The notes beneath the pieces were generated by a model. The model saw only the letters and a list, made by a program, of their open reading frames with translations. It was not told the origin of the DNA and did no database searches. DNA of 64,000 bases from an uncultured Flavobacteriales bacterium. Its GTDB lineage: Bacteria; Bacteroidota; Bacteroidia; Flavobacteriales_G; Salibacteraceae. Below are positions 1-8,716 of the stretch, piece by piece. Numbering within the stretch: position 1 is the stretch's first letter; each line of letters opens with the position of its first letter. Where the stretch lies: assembly GCA_943788725.1 (NCBI GenBank), contig CALSRJ010000001.1, forward strand, positions 62,001 through 126,000. Reading direction: 5' to 3'. The translations under genes were made by a program, and so were the position numbers.

Positions 1-13
1 AGATAACCTCACA

Positions 14-41
14 TTGTTGCGCTGAATTTCGCCTACATTTG
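14..41 (+). promoter_or_regulatory. Bacteroidota-type promoter of ychF
   Basis: TTG at 14-16, a 17-nt spacer, then TACATTTG at 34-41, an exact match to the Bacteroidota -7 box TAnnTTTG. The ychF ATG follows at 60. Pattern match only; no transcript data. Confidence 0.6.
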
Positions 42-59
42 CCGCCCAAATTTTAACCA

Positions 60-1157
60 ATGGCGCTTAAGTGTGGTATCGTAGGATTGCCGAATGTCGG
101 TAAGTCAACTCTTTTCAATTGTCTCAGCAATGCAAAGGCGCAAGCTGCGAATTTCCCATTCTGCACGATCGAGCCAAACGTCGGTACCATCACGGTTCCA
201 GATGAGCGTTTGAACGCGCTGGCAGGCTTGGTGAATCCGGAACGCATTGTTCCCACCACCATAGAGATCGTCGACATCGCTGGATTGGTAAAAGGCGCGA
301 GCAAAGGCGAAGGCCTCGGTAACCAGTTCCTCGGCAATATTCGCGAGTGTGATGCCATCATCCACGTCGTACGGTGCTTTGAGGATGGAAATGTTGTACA
401 CGTAGACGGAAGCGTAAACCCCGTGCGCGACAAGGAAGTCATTGACATGGAATTGCAGCTAAAGGACCTAGATACCTTAGAGAAGCGCATTGATAAGGTA
501 AAAAAGCAAGCACGCGTCGGTGATAAGGATGCCAAAAAGGTGTTCGACATCTTAGAGAAATACCGTGTCCACCTCGAAGAAGGTAAATCTGCGCGCTCAG
601 CGGATGTGGATGAAAAGGAGCGTGAAATCGTTAGTGACCTCTTCCTGCTGACCGATAAGCCTGTGATGTATGTGTGCAACGTAGAAGAAGGATCGGTTGT
701 ATCCGGAAACGCGCATGTAGAGGCGATTCGTGAGGCGGTGAAAGATGAAAATGCGGAAGTCTTGGTACTTGGCGTAGGCATTGAAGCTGACATCGCGTCG
801 CTGGAGACCTTTGAAGAGCGTCAGATGTTCTTGGAGGACCTTGGTTTGAAAGAGGCAGGGGTGAGTAAGCTCATCGTCAGCGCATATAGATTGCTCGATC
901 TTCAAACCTACTTCACGGCAGGGGTGAAAGAAGTGCGCGCCTGGACCATCGAAAAAGGCATGAAGGCCCCTCAAGCAGCGGGAGTAATTCACACTGATTT
1001 TGAAAAAGGATTCATCCGCGCTGAGGTCATCGGCTACGATGACTTCATCCAATTCAAGTCAGAATCCGGAGCAAGAGACGCGGGTAAATTACACGTGGAA
1101 GGGAAGGAATATGTGGTCAATGATGGCGATGTTATGCACTTCCGATTCAATGTATAA
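60..1157 (+). CDS. ychF: Redox-regulated ATPase YchF (Obg-family P-loop NTPase)
   Basis: Cytosolic ribosome-associated NTPase of the OBG family that prefers ATP to GTP. The 365-aa length is normal for the family. P-loop GLPNVGKST is at residues 9-17 and the switch II motif DIAGLVKG at 72-79. NVEE at about 207-210 replaces the NKxD guanine-specificity motif, which is the YchF hallmark. A central coiled-coil region spans roughly 125-200 and a C-terminal TGS domain about 280-363. The ATG at 60 sits 18 nt after a good -7 box. It is a single gene; the next gene converges on it after 47 bp. Confidence 0.97.
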   Translation: MALKCGIVGLPNVGKSTLFNCLSNAKAQAANFPFCTIEPNVGTITVPDERLNALAGLVNPERIVPTTIEIVDIAGLVKGASKGEGLGNQFLGNIRECDAIIHVVRCFEDGNVVHVDGSVNPVRDKEVIDMELQLKDLDTLEKRIDKVKKQARVGDKDAKKVFDILEKYRVHLEEGKSARSADVDEKEREIVSDLFLLTDKPVMYVCNVEEGSVVSGNAHVEAIREAVKDENAEVLVLGVGIEADIASLETFEERQMFLEDLGLKEAGVSKLIVSAYRLLDLQTYFTAGVKEVRAWTIEKGMKAPQAAGVIHTDFEKGFIRAEVIGYDDFIQFKSESGARDAGKLHVEGKEYVVNDGDVMHFRFNV

Positions 1158-1204
1158 TAGCAGCTATAAGTAATTGATATCCAATAAGAAATGATGTCTT
1201 ACTT

Positions 1205-3028
1205 CTAGTTATAGATGATTAATTGTTTGATCGCTTTTCCAGCCTCGTTCTCCATGTGAATATAATAGCTTCCTGGTGCAAGTTCAGGCGTTAAGCGCAC
1301 CTCTTGAGTGCCACCAGTACGTTGACTGAATACCACCCTTCCATCCATTGCATAGATGGTAATGACTCTCATTGGAACTCCTGCGCTTTCTATTTGAAAT
1401 GCGCCTGAGGTTGGATTCGGATAGAGCTGGATGCTTTCGGAATCAAGGGTCTGAATACCTACGATTTCTACTTCAAAACACTCCGATGTGTCGCTGCAAC
1501 CATTTAATGTAACGATGACAGCATAGTTTCCAGAAAAAATTGGACTGAAGAGTTTTCCAGTTGCTCCAGCAATGTTGGAAAAACCAGCGTCACAATCTAC
1601 CCATTGGTACGATGCCCCTTGCTGCTGTGCGCTGAGTAGGCTTCCTGATTGTAAAACGGAGGTGTTGACGGTATCAATGGTAAGGAAGACAGTGATGATG
1701 CTATCGCATCCCGCTTCACTTGGCAGGGTGTCTTGATAGGTGCCTGAGCTCGTCCATGTTTGATTGCCCGACGGAGACGTGTAGCTTAGACAGGCTGTGA
1801 CATTTTGAGAGCTGGATGCGTTTCCGATGACATGCAGAGTGATGGTCATGTTTGAATCACAACCCGCGCCGTTCAGGATGGTGTCGTGGTAGACTCCAGA
1901 GAAGAAAATCGTATCGCTTCCACTGGGCAATACATAGGATTCACACACGGAGATACTGGGCGAACTGAACGTGTTCAAAATGGAGACGTCAAGGGTAATC
2001 AATGAATCGCATCCAGCCGCGTTCGGAATCGTGTCGTGATAGGTCCCCGACTCAGTCCAGAGATAGTTGCCGCTCGGCGATGTGTACGATGCGCATGCCG
2101 ACACCTGCAATTGGCTAGAAGAGCTGTTGGCAAACGTCAAATCAATGGTGATGATGGAATCACAGGCAGTAACACTTTGGATGGTGTCGGTGTATGTGCC
2201 AGCGGTCGTCCAAGTATAGTTTCCGCTCGGACTCACATAACTTCCGTCGCAACCCACTGCTTCGATGCTTGAGGTTAGGGTGCCTGTTGTCAAAGGGTAC
2301 CCAGCGACCCAGTTAGATGAAGACCCGCTGAGGCTAAAACCTTGAAGGGTGCCGTTGTTGCCGTTGCCGCTGGCATCATAGGTTGTGTTCGAACCCGAAT
2401 TACTTCCACCTGCAATGCCTTCGTTTAGCTTGTAATAGGCTACTAAGTTGGAGTCTGGACTGCAGAATTCAGCGAACATGTTCTGGGTGATCTCTGTAGG
2501 AGTCAGCGTTTTGTTCCAAAATCGAACTTCGTCGATGGATCCGATGAAAGCGTTGACATTGTCGATGCGCCTTCCGATGCGGAAATTTGTCGTGGATGAG
2601 GTGTTCATGGTGACCGAAGTGAGGTTGAATGCGGCTTCCAGTCCGCCGTCTACGTACAGGCGAAACTTGGTCGAGGCGCTATTGTCATAGGTCACGGCAA
2701 CATGGTGCCATTGGTTGTCTGAGATAACGGTGGTTCCTGTAACCCCTTGTCCGCCAATCTCACATCTTAGTTTTCCTGCAATCAAGTTGAAGGTGAATCG
2801 CTGGCCTAAATTCATGTTGCCGTAATCAGCGATGACTTCTTGGGTCGATACATAGGTGGTTTTAATCCATGCTTCAATGCTCCTGTCGGCGGTTCCTGTA
2901 ACACCATCATAGCCGGTTTGCACATAATCATCAGTTCCGTCAAAACTCAATCCGTTCTGGGCAAATAAATGGGAGAATTGAAGTGGTAGTAAAAGGGTAA
3001 AGCAAAGGAGTGTGAACGTAAGGCGCAT
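1205..3028 (-). CDS. Secreted LamG-domain protein with type A T9SS sorting domain
   Basis: A 607-aa protein, presumably exported and handed to the type IX secretion system for surface attachment or release. A signal peptide covers residues 1-24 (ends FSHLFAQ). A LamG/concanavalin-like domain covers about 25-185 (starts GLSFDGTDDYVQ). Four ~45-aa repeats of the form PSGNYxWTxSGTYxDTI...GCDS follow at about 255-430, then an Ig-like stretch. The type A C-terminal sorting domain begins at LYPNPTSG and contains a typical GxYYI strand. I chose the ATG at 3028 because it begins a compact signal peptide; an in-frame TTG lies 18 nt upstream. Ligand unknown. Confidence 0.85.
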   Translation of the reverse strand: MRLTFTLLCFTLLLPLQFSHLFAQNGLSFDGTDDYVQTGYDGVTGTADRSIEAWIKTTYVSTQEVIADYGNMNLGQRFTFNLIAGKLRCEIGGQGVTGTTVISDNQWHHVAVTYDNSASTKFRLYVDGGLEAAFNLTSVTMNTSSTTNFRIGRRIDNVNAFIGSIDEVRFWNKTLTPTEITQNMFAEFCSPDSNLVAYYKLNEGIAGGSNSGSNTTYDASGNGNNGTLQGFSLSGSSSNWVAGYPLTTGTLTSSIEAVGCDGSYVSPSGNYTWTTAGTYTDTIQSVTACDSIITIDLTFANSSSSQLQVSACASYTSPSGNYLWTESGTYHDTIPNAAGCDSLITLDVSILNTFSSPSISVCESYVLPSGSDTIFFSGVYHDTILNGAGCDSNMTITLHVIGNASSSQNVTACLSYTSPSGNQTWTSSGTYQDTLPSEAGCDSIITVFLTIDTVNTSVLQSGSLLSAQQQGASYQWVDCDAGFSNIAGATGKLFSPIFSGNYAVIVTLNGCSDTSECFEVEIVGIQTLDSESIQLYPNPTSGAFQIESAGVPMRVITIYAMDGRVVFSQRTGGTQEVRLTPELAPGSYYIHMENEAGKAIKQLIIYN

Positions 3029-3152
3029 GCTCAAATTTTTATGCAAATGTGAGCATCAAGAACGAAATGTTAGCATTTCACCCTTGCAGGAGGAACAATT
3101 TCTTGCGCAGGGACGTTAACTTCGCAACGAAATTGAAAACCATCATCTTGCC

Positions 3153-3500
3153 ATGGCGATAATGATCACCGATGAATGCATCAACTGCGGTGCATGCGAA
3201 CCGGAATGTCCGAACAACGCAATCTATGAAGGAGGCGTGGAATGGCGTTTCTCTGACGGAACGTCCCTCTCAGGAATGATCGAGGGGAAAAACGGAGCGT
3301 CAGCAGAAGCGGACGATGAGAATGAGCCAAATTCCATGGACGTGTACTACATCGTTACCGATAAGTGCACTGAATGCGTTGGCTTTCATGACGAGCCTCA
3401 ATGTGCAGCTGTTTGCCCTGTAGATTGCTGCGTGGATGACCCTGATTACCGAGAAAGCGAAGAGGCTTTGCTCGAAAAAAAGGAGTTTCTCCACCTTTAA
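3153..3500 (+). CDS. 2[4Fe-4S] ferredoxin
   Basis: Small 115-aa cytosolic electron carrier of the FdxA/YfhL type. The first cluster motif is CxxCxxCxxxCP at residues 11-21 ([12 protein letters not shown]). The second is CTEC followed by an 8-residue insertion and CxxxCP ([10 protein letters not shown]) near residues 72-92, the usual asymmetric second site. Between them is a ~45-residue insertion rich in acidic residues. The redox partner is not evident from the neighbours. The next gene starts 61 nt downstream and has no obvious link. Confidence 0.92.
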   Translation: MAIMITDECINCGACEPECPNNAIYEGGVEWRFSDGTSLSGMIEGKNGASAEADDENEPNSMDVYYIVTDKCTECVGFHDEPQCAAVCPVDCCVDDPDYRESEEALLEKKEFLHL

Positions 3501-3561
3501 ACGTCAATTACTTTTACAACACCTCGAATTTCCCTGCGTTAAACGACCAATCTTCGCATCG

Positions 3562-4452
3562 ATGATGAATCGTTTATTCCTAGCATTGCTCTGTTTCGTT
3601 TTGCCATTCAGTGGGATTGCGGACGATGAGCAAAACGTAACCCTTAAGGCCAAAATCAAGCAACTGGTCGTGCTTCGAAAAGCAGTGCTAGAGGCGGAAA
3701 ACGAAGAAGAAAGGGTAGAGGCCAATGCCGACTTCTTGCGGTTCATGCGGGATGCACTCGCTCACCCTGCGAGTTTTGAAACCGACTTTGATACCATCCC
3801 TTCCATCGCTGACTTGCGCAGTGGCGATGGATATTTCCGGATGATCAATTGGAACCTTCCTTACGACGATGGCACCAACCGCTATTTCTGCTTTGTTCAA
3901 TACTATGACAAAAAGCTGAAGGAGAATAAGGTGGTAGAGCTCAAAAAGGGTTTCAGAGACCTAGAAGAGGAATACCGAAAAGTCTTCAGCGATCGAGATT
4001 GGTACGGCTGTCTTTATTACCAGATCATTCCAAGTAAAAAGGGCCGCAAGCGCAAGCGTGCTTACATGCTCCTTGGGTGGGATGGACACGATCAATATTC
4101 ATCGCTCAAGGTCATCGACGTGATGACCATCACGAACCGTGGAATTCGTTTTGGTGCCGACATCTTTGAATACCCCTATGAGCGGAACATTCGGCGGTAT
4201 ATATTGCAGTACAAGGCAGACGCCTCTGTTTCACTTCAATACGATGAACGCAAGAAGCGCTTCATTTTCAATGAATTGGTGCCGATGCAGCCTGACCTAG
4301 AAGGGATGTATGAATTCTATATCCCGGTACTTGAGTTCGACGCCTTTGAATGGAAGCGTCGGAAATGGGAGTTTATTGAGAAGGTGGATGCAAAAGCGGG
4401 GAGTCGAGATAAGATCTACAATGACCCTCCAGAAGAGCAGAATATCCGCTGA
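3562..4452 (+). CDS. Exported protein of unknown function, first gene of the dapA cluster
   Basis: A 296-aa protein with a cleavable signal peptide (MMNRLFLALLCFVLPFSGIA, cut near residue 20), so it acts outside the cytoplasm. The mature part is charged and soluble-looking, with a basic stretch KKGRKRKR near residue 170 and no membrane segments. I do not recognise the family. The start at 3562 is chosen because it opens the signal peptide; an upstream in-frame ATG at 3436 would lie inside the ferredoxin gene. It is followed after 44 nt by the next gene and then by dapA, probably one transcript. Confidence 0.75.
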   Translation: MMNRLFLALLCFVLPFSGIADDEQNVTLKAKIKQLVVLRKAVLEAENEEERVEANADFLRFMRDALAHPASFETDFDTIPSIADLRSGDGYFRMINWNLPYDDGTNRYFCFVQYYDKKLKENKVVELKKGFRDLEEEYRKVFSDRDWYGCLYYQIIPSKKGRKRKRAYMLLGWDGHDQYSSLKVIDVMTITNRGIRFGADIFEYPYERNIRRYILQYKADASVSLQYDERKKRFIFNELVPMQPDLEGMYEFYIPVLEFDAFEWKRRKWEFIEKVDAKAGSRDKIYNDPPEEQNIR

Positions 4453-4496
4453 AAGATGCTTGGTGCATCGCGCTGAATTCCCCTTCTTTGTATTCC

Positions 4497-5039
4497 ATGT
4501 TTCGCCCCCTTGTCAAATACTTGATGAAGCGCTCCCTCAAAGAGCTGGATCGCCAGCCATCGCTGGTTAGAGGGGAGCATATTCGCGACGTGGCTATTGT
4601 GGTGGCTTTCCGTTCTGATGAGACATTTGCCCACGCGCAGCAATACGTGAAGGAGTGGCGTAAACGTGGAATGCGATCGGTAGATCTATACGTTTTCTTC
4701 CCCGGCAAGAAGCAGCAGGAATCTTATTCTCCGAATCCGCAAGACATCCCCTTTTCAAGAAAGGATTTCAACCTAGCGGGAAAGGCTACCTCGCCCGATC
4801 TTGTGAAAGCATTGCGCACTGAGTACGACGTGTTGATCGACCTCTCTAGGGGTCGCTTCTTTGCGTGTGACGTGGTCATCGCCAAGATCAAAGCCAAATG
4901 GAAGGTAGGAGAGAATGATGATAACCGGGCTTTTCTCTTAGACCTCATGATCGACATCAAACAAGATCCAGACGTGCGGAAACTGATGCACCATATGGAC
5001 CATTACATCAATCATCTAAATACATCAAACGCGGCATGA
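4497..5039 (+). CDS. Conserved hypothetical protein (DUF6913-like), coupled to dapA
   Basis: A 180-aa cytosolic protein without signal peptide or membrane segment. The N-terminus is basic (FRPLVKYLMKRSLKEL). The core alternates beta strands and helices (IVVAFRSDET, VDLYVFFPGK, YDVLIDLSRG), and the C-terminal helix carries a KLMHHMDHYINHL pattern. It resembles a Bacteroidota-specific family that I believe is called DUF6913; this is from memory and unverified. Its TGA overlaps the dapA ATG (ATGA at 5036-5039), so the two are likely translationally coupled. ATG at 4497 is preferred over an in-frame TTG at 4488. Confidence 0.72.
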   Translation: MFRPLVKYLMKRSLKELDRQPSLVRGEHIRDVAIVVAFRSDETFAHAQQYVKEWRKRGMRSVDLYVFFPGKKQQESYSPNPQDIPFSRKDFNLAGKATSPDLVKALRTEYDVLIDLSRGRFFACDVVIAKIKAKWKVGENDDNRAFLLDLMIDIKQDPDVRKLMHHMDHYINHLNTSNAA

Positions 5040-5926
5040 AAGACTTCAGCGGAACAGGAGTGGCCATGGTCACACCCTTCAAGCAAAGTGGCGAAGTAGA
5101 TTTTGAAGGCCTTGAGCGCCTCACAGAGCACTTGGTAAAAGGCGGCCTGGAATACTTAGTTGTACAAGGCACAACAGGGGAGAGCGCTACGCTCTCGGCT
5201 TCCGAAAAACAAGAGGTGTTAGACTGCGTTGTTGATGTCAACAACGGGCGACTTCCTGTAGTATTTGGCCATGGCGGAAACAATACTCGCGCGCTGATCG
5301 AAGGCTTTGAGAAGATTGACCTCAAAGGAGTAGATGCGATCCTTTCTGCGAGTCCTTACTACAACAAGCCTACACAAGCGGGAATCGTGGCGCATTACAA
5401 GGCGCTGGCAGACGCAAGTCCGCTACCGATCATCCTTTACAACGTACCCGGTCGGACGGCTTCAAACATGTTGTATGAAACTACGTTGGCACTGGCAGAA
5501 CACAAACAGATCATTGCGGTCAAGGAGGCTTCAGGAGATTTAGACCAAGTAGGCGCCATCATCAAGCGCAAGCCCAACGGATTTTTGGTGCTCAGTGGAG
5601 ATGACCCGCTGGTCGTGCCACACATGTCGCTGGGTGGAGACGGAATCATCTCGGTAATCGCCAATGCATTTCCAAAGCAATTCTCAGACATCACGCGTGC
5701 ATGCAAGGCGGGCGATTATGACAAGGCCAGAAAGCTGCATTACCTCTTGGTGGATTTCATTTACCTTCTCTTTCAAGAAGGAAATCCTGGCGGAATCAAA
5801 GCGGCGCTCCAAATCCTTGGCGTTACGCAGCAATACTTGAGGCTTCCGTTGGTCCAGGTAAGCAGTGAACTCTACCGAAAAATGGAGAAGAGCATTTCCA
5901 ATATTCAGAAGGCTAGCAATGCGTAA
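5036..5926 (+). CDS. dapA: 4-hydroxy-tetrahydrodipicolinate synthase
   Basis: Condenses pyruvate with aspartate semialdehyde, the first committed step of lysine and diaminopimelate synthesis, in the cytosol. The 296-aa TIM-barrel aldolase is of normal length. The Schiff-base lysine is K163 in AVKEASGD. The catalytic triad tyrosine is Y135 in LYNVPGR, and T46/T47 lie in GTTGES; R140 is the semialdehyde-binding arginine. It overlaps the preceding gene by 4 nt and the following one by 8 nt, so it is the centre of a tight operon. Confidence 0.96.
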   Translation: MKDFSGTGVAMVTPFKQSGEVDFEGLERLTEHLVKGGLEYLVVQGTTGESATLSASEKQEVLDCVVDVNNGRLPVVFGHGGNNTRALIEGFEKIDLKGVDAILSASPYYNKPTQAGIVAHYKALADASPLPIILYNVPGRTASNMLYETTLALAEHKQIIAVKEASGDLDQVGAIIKRKPNGFLVLSGDDPLVVPHMSLGGDGIISVIANAFPKQFSDITRACKAGDYDKARKLHYLLVDFIYLLFQEGNPGGIKAALQILGVTQQYLRLPLVQVSSELYRKMEKSISNIQKASNA

Positions 5927-6542
5927 ATGGCCCGTCCTTCTCGGCTTTCTGCTTTGTGCCATTACATTGGTCGCACAGAAGCCGTTTGAGGGGCGCATCC
6001 ATTACTCGGTCAACTACCTCAGTTTTCCAGACGGTATGGAAGGAACTGAATTGGCCTTACCACAACAGATGACCTTGGTCATCAACGGGGCAAACTACCG
6101 TATGCAACAGGCTTCTGCCTTGGCTGGCGACCTTGTTTGGATCCGTCCCGAAGGAGGAGATACGGTCTATCAATTGTTTGATTTCATGGGCCGCAAGGTG
6201 TATTTGGCGATACCCCTTGGGAAGGGAGCTGCGAAGTATCGGATTGTCCCCAAAGAAGGCGAGCTGACCTTGGCGGGGGTAGAATGCTCCCGGCGATTTG
6301 CCCAAGATGCTTCGGGAGAGCACAAGGAAATGTGGGTGTGGGAGCGATATAAAAACCCGTTGACCAATGACTTCCCTTCGTTGAAGTCACTGCCCCTGCA
6401 ATTTGACATGGAGCGCAACGGCATTCGGATGCGGTTTTCAGTGGAACGGATCATCGAAGAACCCATTGACCAAACCTATTTTACGATTCCTTCCAACGCC
6501 GTAAGGATTGACGAGGGAATTCTTCAACGGATCATGAACTAG
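5919..6542 (+). CDS. Exported hypothetical protein (DUF4412/GLPGLI-like)
   Basis: A 207-aa protein with a clear signal peptide ([20 protein letters not shown]). The mature part opens with FEGRIHYSV, the usual first strand of Bacteroidota periplasmic beta-proteins of the DUF4412/GLPGLI type, followed by [12 protein letters not shown] and a C-terminal segment ending in [10 protein letters not shown]. Family assignment is by this general pattern only. The ATG at 5919 overlaps the end of dapA by 8 nt. Other in-frame starts lie within dapA and would spoil the signal peptide. Function unknown. Confidence 0.7.
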   Translation: MRKWPVLLGFLLCAITLVAQKPFEGRIHYSVNYLSFPDGMEGTELALPQQMTLVINGANYRMQQASALAGDLVWIRPEGGDTVYQLFDFMGRKVYLAIPLGKGAAKYRIVPKEGELTLAGVECSRRFAQDASGEHKEMWVWERYKNPLTNDFPSLKSLPLQFDMERNGIRMRFSVERIIEEPIDQTYFTIPSNAVRIDEGILQRIMN

Positions 6543-6568
6543 CGAACAATTTCAATCGCCTTAAGTTT

Positions 6569-7132
6569 ATGATACAGATGCGAACGATACTCACACTTTT
6601 ATGGATGGCAGCGGTCTTTACCGCTTGCGGACAAACCAAGGAACGAATGGAAGGATACGATCTGATCGAGAAGGTATATACAGAGGGAGAAGCGCTCCCC
6701 ATCGATGTACAGAAAAGCGACGAGGAATGGAAGTCGCTGTTGACGGAAGAACAATACAACATCTTGCGACAAAGAGGGACCGAAAGGGCCTTTACGGGGG
6801 CTACATGGAACAACAAAGATGCGGGCACCTACTACAGTGCTGCTACGGGACAGCCTCTTTTTCGATCCGATGCCAAGTATGATTCAGGCTGCGGATGGCC
6901 TTCGTTTTTTGCACCTATCGATTCGGACGCTATTATCTACAGGGTAGATAAGGCCCACGGTATGAGTAGAATCGAGATCCTAGACAGCAAAAGCGGTAGC
7001 CACTTAGGCCATGTCTTCAACGACGGACCTCCGCCAACAGGACTGCGCTATTGCCTCAATTCAGCGGCGATGATCTTCGTTCCTGAGGGAAAGAATCCAA
7101 GCGATTTCAAAGTCCCGGGTTGGGAAAAATAA
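6569..7132 (+). CDS. msrB: Exported lipoprotein methionine-(R)-sulfoxide reductase MsrB
   Basis: Reduces methionine-R-sulfoxide in oxidised proteins. A lipoprotein signal peptide with lipobox FTAC puts the lipidated Cys at residue 20, so the enzyme acts in the cell envelope. The SelR domain covers about 50-185. The catalytic Cys is C162 in [10 protein letters not shown] and the recycling Cys is C108 in SGCGWPSF. The two zinc-binding CxxC pairs of many MsrB proteins are absent: SAAT stands at 90-93 and the second pair before SHLGHVF is also missing. This is therefore a metal-free MsrB. The electron donor outside the cytoplasm is unknown; no thiol-disulfide partner lies next to it. Confidence 0.95.
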   Translation: MIQMRTILTLLWMAAVFTACGQTKERMEGYDLIEKVYTEGEALPIDVQKSDEEWKSLLTEEQYNILRQRGTERAFTGATWNNKDAGTYYSAATGQPLFRSDAKYDSGCGWPSFFAPIDSDAIIYRVDKAHGMSRIEILDSKSGSHLGHVFNDGPPPTGLRYCLNSAAMIFVPEGKNPSDFKVPGWEK

Positions 7133-7139
7133 ATTTTTG

Positions 7140-7961
7140 CTAGCCTAGTGCGACGTCCAATGACATCATGACCAAAAATCCACCGATGAAGCCAAGAGTG
7201 GAGATGTCGGTGTATTTGTCTTGTTGTGATTCTGGTACTACTTCCTCAATGACCACATAGATCATCGCACCTGCTGCGAACGCGAGTGCATAGGGTAGAA
7301 TGGGTTCGAAGAATATTACTGCAGCAGCACCCAACACGCCGGCTGCTGGTTCTACAATGGCGCTCAACTGTCCGTACCAAAAGGATCTCCCACGCGATAC
7401 GCCCTGGCGACGAAGCGGCATCGAGACTGCGATTCCTTCGGGGAAGTTTTGAATGCCTATGCCAATGGCCAGGGCTACGGCCGCTCCAATGCTTGCTCCT
7501 TCTACACCTGCGGCCACTCCTCCGAAAAGCACACCGACTGCGAGTCCTTCCGGAATGTTGTGCATGGTGATAGCCAAAACAAGCAGGGTGGTGCGGTGCC
7601 AATTCGTTTCAGGACCCTCAGCGTCTTCTCGTTTGAAGTTGATGTGGAGGTGGGGCATAAACTTGTCCAGTGCAAATAGGAACAATGCGCCGGCTCCAAA
7701 ACCGACAGCGGCAGGAACCCAGGGAATCATGCCTTGGTTTTCCGCCATTTCTATGGAAGGGGCGAGCAGCGACCAATAACTCGCCGCAATCATCACACCT
7801 CCTGTAAAGCCGAGCATACCGTCGAGCCATGCCCGCTTCATCTCCTTAAAGAAGAATACAACGGCCGCTCCCAAGGCCGTCAAGAACCAAGTAAAGGTGG
7901 TGGCGAGTAATGCAGCTACGATGGGATCGAGCTGCTCCATATAGTCGAGGACTTGTTGCAT
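7140..7961 (-). CDS. ZIP-family divalent metal transporter
   Basis: A 273-aa inner-membrane carrier of the ZIP family (ZupT-like) that imports divalent cations such as Zn, Mn or Fe. About eight membrane segments are visible. The metal path motifs are HNIPEG (134-139) in TM4 and QNFPEG (171-176) in TM5. The loop between TM3 and TM4 carries His and acidic residues (MPHLHINFKREDAEG). It lies 2 nt downstream of a DtxR-family regulator on the same strand, so the two form an operon for metal homeostasis. The metal cannot be told from sequence. Confidence 0.92.
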   Translation of the reverse strand: MQQVLDYMEQLDPIVAALLATTFTWFLTALGAAVVFFFKEMKRAWLDGMLGFTGGVMIAASYWSLLAPSIEMAENQGMIPWVPAAVGFGAGALFLFALDKFMPHLHINFKREDAEGPETNWHRTTLLVLAITMHNIPEGLAVGVLFGGVAAGVEGASIGAAVALAIGIGIQNFPEGIAVSMPLRRQGVSRGRSFWYGQLSAIVEPAAGVLGAAAVIFFEPILPYALAFAAGAMIYVVIEEVVPESQQDKYTDISTLGFIGGFLVMMSLDVALG

Positions 7962-7963
7962 GG

Positions 7964-8623
7964 CTACGCTTCTGTTTTTACGTAAAGGTTTTTACATACT
8001 TGGTGGCTCAAGGTCATGGCCTTTCCATCGAGTTCAATCGTGCGGGACTTGTCGTATTCAAAGACTTCTTTGATTACCAGTTTGTTTCCGAGTTCGATGC
8101 CTTGCGTATCGAGGTATTGAAGGAATTCTTTGGAGCTGTCTTTGACGCCCGTAACTACGCCGGCTTTGTTTACTTGAATATCAGTCAAGGCTACCTGTTC
8201 ACGGCGATGAATCACGCCACTCTTATCAGGAATGGGATCGCCGTGGGGGTCAAATTTGGGGTTGTCGAGAAATGCCTCCAATCGGTTGATCAGTTCATCC
8301 GAATCAATGTGCTCGAGCTCCTCTGCTAAGTCGTGAACCTCATCCCATCGAAAATCGAGCTTCTCTACCAGAAAGACCTCCCAAAGGCGATGCTTGCGAA
8401 TGATGTTGAGTGCCAAAGCGGCCCCTTTTGTGGTGAGGGTAGTGCCTTGGTACTTCTTGTAATGTATCAGTTTATTGGCGCTGAGTTTCTTCAGCATGTC
8501 GGAGACGGTAGCTGCCTTTGTGCCGATTGCCTCGGCTATGGCATTGGTGCTAACTCCACCAGGCTGCTTCTGACTTAGGCCGTAGATGGCCTTCAGGTAA
8601 TTCTCTACTGTAAATGATGCCAT
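7964..8623 (-). CDS. DtxR/MntR-family metal-dependent transcriptional regulator
   Basis: A 219-aa repressor that binds DNA when loaded with Fe(II) or Mn(II). The N-terminal winged helix is at 1-65 (VSTNAIAEAIGTKAATVSDMLKKL). The dimerisation and metal domain at about 66-140 holds HRLWEVFL, DEVHDLAEELEHI and FDPHGDPIP, the usual DtxR/MntR signature. A C-terminal FeoA/SH3-like domain spans about 145-215. It is cotranscribed with the ZIP carrier and divergent from a TonB receptor. The inverted repeat at 8678-8693 between them is a likely operator, so it probably controls the receptor and perhaps itself. Confidence 0.93.
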   Translation of the reverse strand: MASFTVENYLKAIYGLSQKQPGGVSTNAIAEAIGTKAATVSDMLKKLSANKLIHYKKYQGTTLTTKGAALALNIIRKHRLWEVFLVEKLDFRWDEVHDLAEELEHIDSDELINRLEAFLDNPKFDPHGDPIPDKSGVIHRREQVALTDIQVNKAGVVTGVKDSSKEFLQYLDTQGIELGNKLVIKEVFEYDKSRTIELDGKAMTLSHQVCKNLYVKTEA

Positions 8624-8639
8624 GGCTTCAAATTCATCG

Positions 8640-8671
8640 CAAATCTAATCTTAATATCAAATGCGTATCAA
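8640..8671 (-). promoter_or_regulatory. Promoter of the DtxR-family regulator / ZIP operon
   Basis: On the minus strand TTG (8671-8669) precedes an exact TAnnTTTG box, TAGATTTG (8647-8640), with a 21-nt spacer. The regulator ATG is at 8623, giving a leader of roughly 10 nt. Pattern match only. Confidence 0.55.
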
Positions 8672-8677
8672 AATAAA

Positions 8678-8693
8678 TTTAGATGAGTCTAAA
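8678..8693. promoter_or_regulatory. Probable DtxR-family operator (TTTAGA-N4-TCTAAA)
   Basis: A perfect 6-bp inverted repeat, TTTAGATGAGTCTAAA, in the divergent region between the regulator and the TonB receptor. It occupies the place where the -33 element of the receptor promoter should be, 8 nt before its -7 box. AT-rich palindromes of this kind are typical for DtxR/MntR proteins. That the neighbouring regulator binds it is inference. Confidence 0.6.
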
Positions 8694-8701
8694 AAAGTTA
8701 T

Positions 8702-8709
8702 TAGTTTTG
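8702..8709 (+). promoter_or_regulatory. -7 box of the TonB receptor gene
   Basis: TAGTTTTG is an exact match to TAnnTTTG and ends 8 nt before the ATG at 8717, so the transcript would be leaderless or nearly so. No TTG is found at the usual distance; the inverted repeat at 8678-8693 is there instead. Confidence 0.5.
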
Positions 8710-8716
8710 GCGAATA

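Noticed and set aside
53-793. 246-aa open frame antisense to ychF
   Set aside because: No domain, Ser/Thr-rich composition typical of a reverse frame, and fully covered by a certain gene.
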